Positions 56,570 to 64,000 of a stretch of DNA of 64,000 nt are shown one piece after another. Made by a program: the position numbers and the translations under genes. Source of the stretch: Cryptomeria japonica. Its lineage: Eukaryota > Streptophyta > Pinopsida > Cupressales > Cupressaceae. The notes beneath the pieces are model-generated. The model did no database searches and had not been told where the DNA came from. It saw nothing but the letters and a program-made list of their open reading frames with translations. Position 1 is the stretch's first letter, and each line of letters begins with the position of its first letter. The stretch spans positions 365,809,667 through 365,873,666 of the forward strand of contig NC_081415.1 of NCBI RefSeq assembly GCF_030272615.1, written 5' to 3'.

Positions 56570-58715
56570 AAATTCACAAGGGGAGCTCCATAATTTAATT
56601 TACTCTAAAATCAAAATAGACTAAAATAAGCCTACTATTACGAACAATATATCATTTTTTTTGGAGTTTTGCATAAAGATAAAATAAAAGCAAACTTGAC
56701 CTGTCTATTTTGACCTCAAAGATTAAAGCACAAGACTTTGAATAACTTTTATATCACCAGTGAATTTTCAAAATTTATCGCAGCTAGAATGTAAACAATA
56801 AAACTATCCAAAGATTAAAGCAGAGATCCTTTGGAATCATATCAACAATTTGAAAGAAAACATGACATGGAATAGCAACAATATGAAGAACAAAGATAAA
56901 GTTATTCAATTTTTACTTAGACATTCAAAGCTGCTTCATAAGAAGGAACACAGTTACACAAATTTAACATAAATCTTCCTTATTGATTGACTTCTTTTAA
57001 CAATTACAACATGCAGTTTTTTAAATTTGAATAGAAATATTGGAAATATAAGAAAGTTTCAGTTTCTCATTTTCTGCACATAAACACAAACAATTAGATC
57101 TAACTTCAAACTTGAATGACAATTTCTGTAGCATAAGTCTGGCATCAAGTTTCATTGCAATTTATATATAAATGACACACATATCTATAGCCTTTAGCTG
57201 CATCTTCTTTAAGTTTCAAAAATAATAAAATAAGTACTTTCAATACAATTATATCCTCATCATCTGAAAATAATATAATGCTACATTCTTTCCCTTCAGT
57301 TTCTCACCTTGAGTGTCCATCTGAATCAAGGGCTCTGATCCCTAAATTTTGTCTTTAGTTTACTTTAACTGATCATCATCACCTCTGAAAAATAATAAAA
57401 TATTGATATGCTTCATCTTGGGTGTCACTTTGAATGGAGGCTCAAATTTATCACTTAAACCCCTTTATTTCACTTTATTTTCTTTGTAATCTTCACTTGA
57501 CTGCAGGTAATAACTCGGGCACCACTTTTCCTTTGTTTCTATTTTCATTTTGGCAATAAAAACATACTATTTTGGTGTCCAGAAGAACTTAGGCACCCAA
57601 TTTTTTTAAAACTTGATGTTAACTCTATAAAATATTCTACTATAATTCTCATTGGAGATTTTTTTCTGTGGACAACAGTTTTAAGTTACTTTGATTTTGC
57701 CACTCATCAAGGATTTTCCCCAATGGACATTAAATTGGTGAATTTGACCACTTAACACCAAATTGGCGCTCATCAAGGAATTCCTCAATGGACACCAAAT
57801 CAGGAATTCCATGCCTTGAATACCAAAAACAAAGGTTGGTTCTCATCAAGATTTTTCCCTAATGGATGCCCAAATTGAAGATTTTAAAATGTGATGCCAA
57901 AAATGAACAAGGCATGGGCACTTGAAGTGCTTTTTAATAAGTTTTTGAATGATTTCGAACAAACTTTTTTATCTTTCATTATAATTGCTCCATTTACCCA
58001 TACTTGAACATTGTGCCATATACCTCTAACTTCAACAAGTTTTCCATCATTTTACTACCTCTTGAAACCATTTTTACTCAATAATACTCAAATATTGATG
58101 ACCTTCTGCCATTTCCATGTACCCCTTTTCACTAAAAAGCAATAAGAGCAACCTTTTTTAAATATCATAATGAACTCACTCAGATACCCAATGGAAACCC
58201 CCAGCTCAAATGAAATATTTTAATTTCAAACATTAGTCACTCTTTAACAAAACAAACTTATTAAATCACAAGGTATAATCGCCAAGGCAACCAAAAAACT
58301 CAATATGTCCAATATCTTACTCCAAACGACTCAATAATGAAGCAGAAACCAAGAATATCATCCACGATGCACCAACGAGATACATACAAAAGGACCAGTA
58401 AAGAATTTGATGATTAAATATTTTGCCCCAATACTCAACACCCAAATATTTCAATATTGGACTTTACACAATGTAATATTAATTTTTGGCATTGTTCCAA
58501 TACGCAAATACACAACCCCATAAAATATATTTTATACTTTAAAAAATCAATTCCTCCGAAAAAATATTAGTTATCTACAAATTTGAGATTGAACTGCCAA
58601 TTGTATCTCTAGCTTCCAAAGGTTTCCATAAAAATCCCTATTGTTGATGTGTTTCTTATGCACTATGCAACACAAAATAAATACTAAGTTTTCTATATCC
58701 GCTTTTGAAAACAGC
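56570..58715. other. No gene recognised; short interspersed repeat
   Basis: AT-rich and without conserved frames. At 57700-57880 a unit containing CATCAAGGATTTTCCCCAATGG (given in short as CATCAAGGA and CAATGGACACCAAATT) recurs three times at 60-80 base spacing. Nothing else stands out. Confidence 0.5.
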
Positions 58716-59094
58716 CTTTGGTGTGACCATTTCACACATCGCCCCATCATAAATGGGGACCCCCTCTTTTGCATTTGGTCTTAGGTTTTGTTAGGTTAGT
58801 TTGTTCGGAGCGATCCTTTTTGAGTGATTGAGTTTGGAATTGATGCCACATCCAGCGATTTGAGGGTTAGCAATTCACATCCTTTGATAGGAATCATAGG
58901 AATCAAGTGTGAATCTCACTAAGACATGGTGATTGCTTGGATCCGATTTCCTTTGATTGCCTAGAAGAGCGACTTTGGGCATTTCCATCATTTCCTTTGA
59001 TTGACTAGGACACCAAATTAAGATATTTCATTTCCTTTGAAGGTTTAGAGGTGTGATTTAACTATATTGGACAATTTCCTTGCTCAGGTACCTA

Positions 59095-59297
59095 AGGCAT
59101 TTCCTTCCCTTGGCAATGGAAATCAGCGACCTAAGCCTTAGCAGACTTCCCTTGGCAATGGAAATCAGCAACTTTAGCTTCAACGTCCATCTTAGGCAAT
59201 GACTGGAGCCGTCCTAGGCAATGACATTGTGCAAATTAAGGAATTTTTGTCTTAGGCAATGACAATCAGCGAGTTCAGGATTTAGGACCACCCTTGG
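59095..59297 (+). repeat. TTGGCAATG / TAGGCAATGAC repeats in element H
   Basis: CCTTGGCAATGGAAATCAGCG twice, then TTAGGCAATGAC or CTAGGCAATGAC at least three times, and again at 63034-63065 beyond insertion E (CTTGGCAATGAC, CTAGGTAATGC). Element E landed within one of these units. Confidence 0.75.
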
Positions 59298-59637
59298 TGT
59301 AGTACCCCTACTAGTTTGAACTCATTAGACTCATATTTTATTATTGGTTGTTTTTCAGTGGGTACATTACCATGACATATTATTCAGATTTTTATGACAT
59401 TATGCTTTATTTGGAGATGAGATGTATAATTTATTTGCAGTATTTCAGTACTTGTGATTTATGGCATTTTATGTATTATTGCTATGTACTGACATTTTAC
59501 TTTAATTATGCAATGTGGAATTATATGTTGTGTGTTTGCGAGTGTATTGGATGCAAGGGGACGATTTTCCTTCACTCATTTCGGTGAGACAGGGAACGTC
59601 GCGATTCTCCTTCATCGATGTGTATGCCGTGTTTTCT

Positions 59638-59657
59638 ATATATATATATATATATAT
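59638..59657. repeat. TA microsatellite
   Basis: About ten TA units inside element E. A second, longer TA run lies at 61403-61429. Confidence 0.9.
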
Positions 59658-61089
59658 GCATGTGTGGTTCGGTGATGCAGGATATTGCAGGTACAAGTAC
59701 CGGGTAGGTACGGGGTATCGTCTCCACCTGGCTTCACAGGTCTGAGCGTGCCTTATATTTTCCGATGGAAGTGGAGGAGATAGTAATTGACCCTATTTTA
59801 CTTAGTTACACTCGTATGAGTGTCGTCAGTTAATCGTTTTGTCAGTTAGTTCGGTCTTCGTATTTTGTCATTTTATCTTTAATGGGTAATTGCTTGAGAT
59901 TTGTTTAATTTGAGTGTTTTAGTGGAGTTAAATAATTAATTAACTAAGTTTATGAAATTATCTCATTATTGTATCGTTTATGCATTGAGATTATAGATTT
60001 AGTTAATTAAAGAAATTATTAAATTAAGCTGCATGGTATTAAAAATATATTTTTATTTTAAAAATAAATTAGATTAATTGTATTTATTATTTTCTAAAGT
60101 TATAATTAAATAAATGAATAAAAGGATTAATTAGAATTAAAATAATGTTTTAAATCTTTATTTAGAAAAAAAGAATTAATTGGAATTAAAGTATTGTTTT
60201 AATTCTTTATTTAGAAAATTAATTAAAATATTGTATTAATTCCTTATTTAGAAAATTAATTAATGTGCATGAGAAAAGTAATGAAGGAATAATGTTTTTT
60301 AAATATTGCATGTGATAAATTTAGAAAATAAAATAAAATAAATTACTATTATTCTAAATTTAGGTTTTTTGTGAAAAAGCTATTGAACCTAGAATTTTTG
60401 TTTAAATAGGGGTTAGGTCTTTATTTTAGAAACACAGACAGGAACACACAGGAACAGGGCAAGAATTTAGGTGAAGAAAGTTTATTGGAAGTTATTGAAG
60501 GGATTAGGGCTCTTCTATAGAATTCTTCCAGGAAAGCTTTACTAGGTTGGATGATTTCTTAGTTTTGTGTTTTATTAAAAATATTTCTATTTTTCTCTGT
60601 TTGATGTGTGTGTAAAATAATTGCCAAATTCAAAACCCTCTTCTGGTGAATTCGAGTTTTATTTGAAAATTCATCCCTGATGTGTATTTCTTGTTTGTGG
60701 AAAGAACGTAATTTTGTGAAAATTAGGAAAATTATTATAGAAAGTTTGCCGAGTTTTTATGGTGCATGGAAATTGCACAGTTTAGGAGAAAGGGTATTTA
60801 CCTGAGAAATGGTTTTAATTACCTTAAGAAAATAAATTTAATCATACATTAAATTTATTTAGGTTAATTAAAATTTTTTTTAAAAATGAAGAAGGATTGA
60901 AATTTTGTTAAAATGGAATTATGGGAAAAATATTGTTTTTGTCATTATTGTTGTTAAAATTTTATTAAAATGAAATTATTAAAAAAAAAAATATTGATTA
61001 ATTATTTTTCTGTTTAAAAATATATAAAAAAAATATATATATAAAATAATTATAAAAAAAAATATATAAATAAAAAAAAAAATGTATTA

Positions 61090-61246
61090 CCTACGGTAGC
61101 ATCCGCTATCGGCAGTAGTACACAGTGCTACCGGCGGTAGCAGCTACCTGCAGTAGTAGTGCTATCGGACGGTAGTACTAGCTACCGGCGGTAGCAGTGC
61201 TACCAGACAGTAGTACTAGCTACCAGCGGTAGCATGGGCTACCGTG
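61090..61246. repeat. CTACCGGCGGTAG palindrome cluster in E
   Basis: Variants of GCTACCGGCGGTAGC, alternating with GGACGGTAGTACTAGC, recur about eight times in 155 bases. Each unit is nearly self-complementary. The block is much richer in GC than surrounding DNA and sits at the position where B has its GC island. Confidence 0.8.
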
Positions 61247-61952
61247 ACAGACCTTTTTGCAATGATTAAAGTGGTTTTTATAATTTTAATTAATTTTTAA
61301 ACCTTGTCCACTGTTTTGGGTTTCGTACCCAGGGAATTAAATAAATTAGATATTATTATATGTATGTATATAAATAAATATATGTATATTCATATATGTG
61401 TTTATATATATATATATATATATATATATTTCTTTTGGTAGTTATTATAATATTTTAAATGTTATTTGAAATATTATTTAATTACAGTTTGGAATGTTAA
61501 TTTAAATAAATATGTTGAAAATACTTTAGGAGAATTATTTGTATTTTTAAATCTTTTTGGACAAATGACAAAGTGAATGTTTTTGGTATTAAAAAGTTGT
61601 AAATTCTTGTTATCTGGAAATTTGTAAATTGCATATTATTTATGCTTTGGCTGTTTTTAAGGAAAGATTGTCTGTAATAGGATCTTGCGTATATTGTGTT
61701 CTCAGTCAAGTGTTATTTCATTGCAATTTTGGTTAAATTGTCATTGTGTCCTATGTTATTATTTCTCCTAGACCAGGTGTTGTTGTATAACCTATTTGAT
61801 ATGAGCCATTGTGTGTCTTTGTCCAAATGGTCATTCTTGGGTTGGTATTGTGTATCCATCACCTGTGTTTGTCAGGATTGTTTATGGTTGCCTGTTTCAC
61901 CATAGAGTTCTCGTAGAGAGAAACATTTCTTGTTAGTGTCCTAAGAGAGAGA

Positions 61953-62013
61953 GTGGCTTTCGAGCGGGGGCCGTGCCCAAAGTGGATGACAGGATAACCC
62001 GTCGAAAGTTAGT
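61953..62013 (+). ncRNA. Conserved hairpin-capable module, copy in E
   Basis: GGCTTTCGAGCGGGGGCCG, TGCCCAAAGTGG and CCCGTCGAAAGT match the module at 21303-21375 of B. A following stretch (AAGGCCTGGAATGGCAAAC, TTGTCTTCACGA) is also retained. Function unknown. Confidence 0.3.
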
Positions 62014-64000
62014 TAAAAAGTGATAACTTAATAATTGATTAGGGGGTGGGTGGATTTAATATTAATTAAGATAAATGTGCCTAGTGCATAGATGAGTGCT
62101 TGTACAGGGCTCATGATGTTACGAGAAGGCCTGGAATGGCAAACTTACCACCTTGTCTTCACGAAAGGATTGGTAGGGTCCGCATGAGACTTAGTTGGAA
62201 CCGGAGGCTCGGGAGAGGTTACCAGGAGAAACCCAAGTATGGGGGCCGAGACCTATGGAGGCTATACCATGGTAACCATCAAGCTATGCGATGACACTCT
62301 CTTCTTAGAGTCACTAGTGTTTTTGTGAGTTGTGTTACATGGATGGTTGCAGAGTCTTGTAGTCCTTTTGTACTTGTCTTACTTTGCTTGCTTGAGGGTT
62401 TCTACTATCTCCTAGCACGATGGGGTGGTTCCATTTCGGGATCACATGGTCGGGTGGTAGTGCCACTTCCCATCGGATGTTCTGGATTGTATCTTCAGGC
62501 GAGGAAAGGCTTCGCTGGTGTTTCTTGGTTCGTGGTTTATGTACCAGCTCTTGTTCGAGATCATTGTTCAGTTGAGACCTTGTGATCATTGTATCAGACC
62601 TTTATGTAACCTTGATATTGTATCTTTGTAACCAGTGGTATTATTGGAAGCCATGTAATTATGGATATTGTAATATTATTATGTCAGTGAAGTAAATGTT
62701 ATTGTTTTGATCTTATATTTAAATGGTTTATGTAAATTGGATACATTGGAATACTTTTATTTCTTTATTATGAAATTTGGATGTATGTGTAGTTTTAAAC
62801 TTAAGTATTCAATTTATCTAACTAAATGGATTAACTGTGGTGTTAATATAATCTATGAAATTAATCTTCATTGGTTACCCTTAGGAAAACTTATGATAGA
62901 CTTCCGCTATGTTGATAAACGTACAATGATTATAGTTAGTACACTTAGTCTTTAACAAAAAAAAAAAAATTATTTCACCCTTTAGTTGCCTAGTTGTGTT
63001 GTTTTCCTTTAGGGTTCCTGGCGGGGCATTACACTTGGCAATGACAAGATACGTCCTAGGTAATGCTACCTCCAATGCTATCCCAAAGAGTGTGATTTGA
63101 TGAATATGATTTGCAAAGGATATATTTTAATGTAGGGGCCACCGCGATTGGACCCCACCACAATGCATGATAGATGTTTTATTCAAATTTTGAATTAAGG
63201 TTTCAAGTCGGCTATGAATTAATTTGCAAAACATTTAATGATGGTTACAAAGTCGGCTTTGTGAAAGGGTACGATTCTCCTCCCAAGCAACTATAAAGTG
63301 TGTTTGATCATTTCATTTGATCAAACACAAAATCAATATTGCATTTATCAAGCTTCAGTAATTCCAATCAGATCTATTAGAAGGCGAAAATGAAATCATT
63401 GAAGGAGGCAAAGTTGATCATTATCTATAGTGAATTGAGCCTTTACACAGCGAATGTGTCCCCGAGGGCAGCGATTCTAATTTTGATCAGATATCGTCAA
63501 ATTTGTCATTGCAGATTACAGCGAATTCCCTTATTGTAAAAAACGATTTTGACTTGGGAGCATAGCAAATTCACTAATCCAAACAGCGAATTGGAGAAGG
63601 ATTATCGAATCTACATCCACAGTTTGACAAAATCTAGTAATTGATCAAGGGCACATTCATTTAGAAAGACAATTTTGTCAAAGGAGCAATTGAATTGATA
63701 TAACCAGTTTGTTTTGAAACAATTTGCAGGTCTGAAATAGGTTGATTTGATCATTTTTACAGAAAATCAGACTTTGTTTAAGTGCTGGTTCAGCTTATTG
63801 CTTATCATTTTTTATGTGATCTTGATCATTGGATGTCTTGTCCATTACATTTTAATCATCTACGAGCATTTTCAAGGCATAGTTAATTAGCATAGATGAT
63901 TATGTTCAAATAGAATCTACTTTTGCAAGCTAGGATTTTGACCAAGACACCTAGAGAATTAAGCAATATCGAAGATTTTGATGAAATATTTGCTCTAGGG

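Larger units (their letters stand above)
59298..63033 (+). mobile_element. Element E: 3.74-kb solo LTR
   Basis: Starts TGTAGTACCCC and ends GGGGCATTACA, flanked by perfect 5-bp repeats CTTGG (59293-59297, 63034-63038). Homologous to B, with the GCAGGTAC...CACCTGG block near 59687-59735 and the GGGGGCCGTGCCC module at 61953-62013. No internal coding region. The frames at 59348-59587 and 62325-62585 are not conserved in B. Confidence 0.92.
58722..64000 (+). mobile_element. Element H: long LTR of the TGTTGTGAC type, runs off the window
   Basis: The start region TGTGACCATTTCACACATCGCCCCATC near 58722-58747 (its core ACACATCGCCCC) is the LTR start also seen inverted at 11374 and 51949. It continues through CAATGAC-type repeats, is split by solo LTR E, and resumes at 63034. 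A TATA-like ACTATAAAGTGTG is at 63280-63293 and a CAGCGAATT-rich segment follows to about 63600. No end is seen before 64000. Confidence 0.6.

Noticed and set aside
1-64000. Host protein-coding gene, tRNA or rRNA
   Set aside because: No host exon series, tRNA fold or rRNA segment was recognised on either strand. All assignable coding text belongs to mobile elements or to the unknown ORF in D.

Overview
This window looks like intergenic heterochromatin-type DNA from a plant with a very large genome, most likely a gymnosperm (conifer). The reasons are wall-to-wall LTR retrotransposons nested several levels deep, unusually long LTRs (about 3.7-4.2 kb solo LTRs), spliceosomal introns in a DNA transposase, and a Penelope-like (GIY-YIG) retroelement relic of the kind reported from conifers (the Dryad family). 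I found no convincing host gene, tRNA, rRNA or CRISPR. The species call is inference; the element structures are read directly from termini, target-site duplications (TSDs) and protein motifs.

Layout, left to right. 240-2694: plus-strand LTR fragment (family F) with regularly spaced hairpins. 2702-4923: diverged LTR-type sequence. 4932-9651: a complete hAT DNA transposon with an 8-bp TSD, 18-bp inverted termini, a three-exon transposase with no stop or frameshift (746 codons), and a large palindromic array at its 5' side. 9660-18200: minisatellites, LTR fragments in both orientations, and RT and gag remnants. 18202-43372: one minus-strand Ty3/gypsy element (A) that carries solo LTR B (18522-22702) in its 3' LTR and gypsy element C (29933-41972) in its gag. 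C carries a further 6.4-kb element D (32406-38850) inside its reverse transcriptase. D encodes a large protein of unknown family. 43373-47787: AT-rich DNA, a GCCGAAA-dense stretch and another LTR. 47788-51954: a copia-like LTR split by solo LTR F2 (48166-51949). 54640-56560: the Penelope-like relic, with an internal inversion. 58720-64000: another long LTR (H), split by solo LTR E (59298-63033), which is of the same family as B.

The insertions give a relative order: A before B and C, C before D, H before E, and the copia-like LTR before F2. TSDs are perfect for hAT (GTCGAACC), B (GATGC), C (ATGGG), D (GGGCC) and E (CTTGG), and 4 of 5 for F2. Most polyprotein genes are broken by stops and frameshifts. 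The hAT transposase alone is open throughout after removal of two introns. The items most worth a second look are element D, the hAT element with its palindrome array, the placement of a second RNase H upstream of RT in element A, and the inverted Penelope-like copy.
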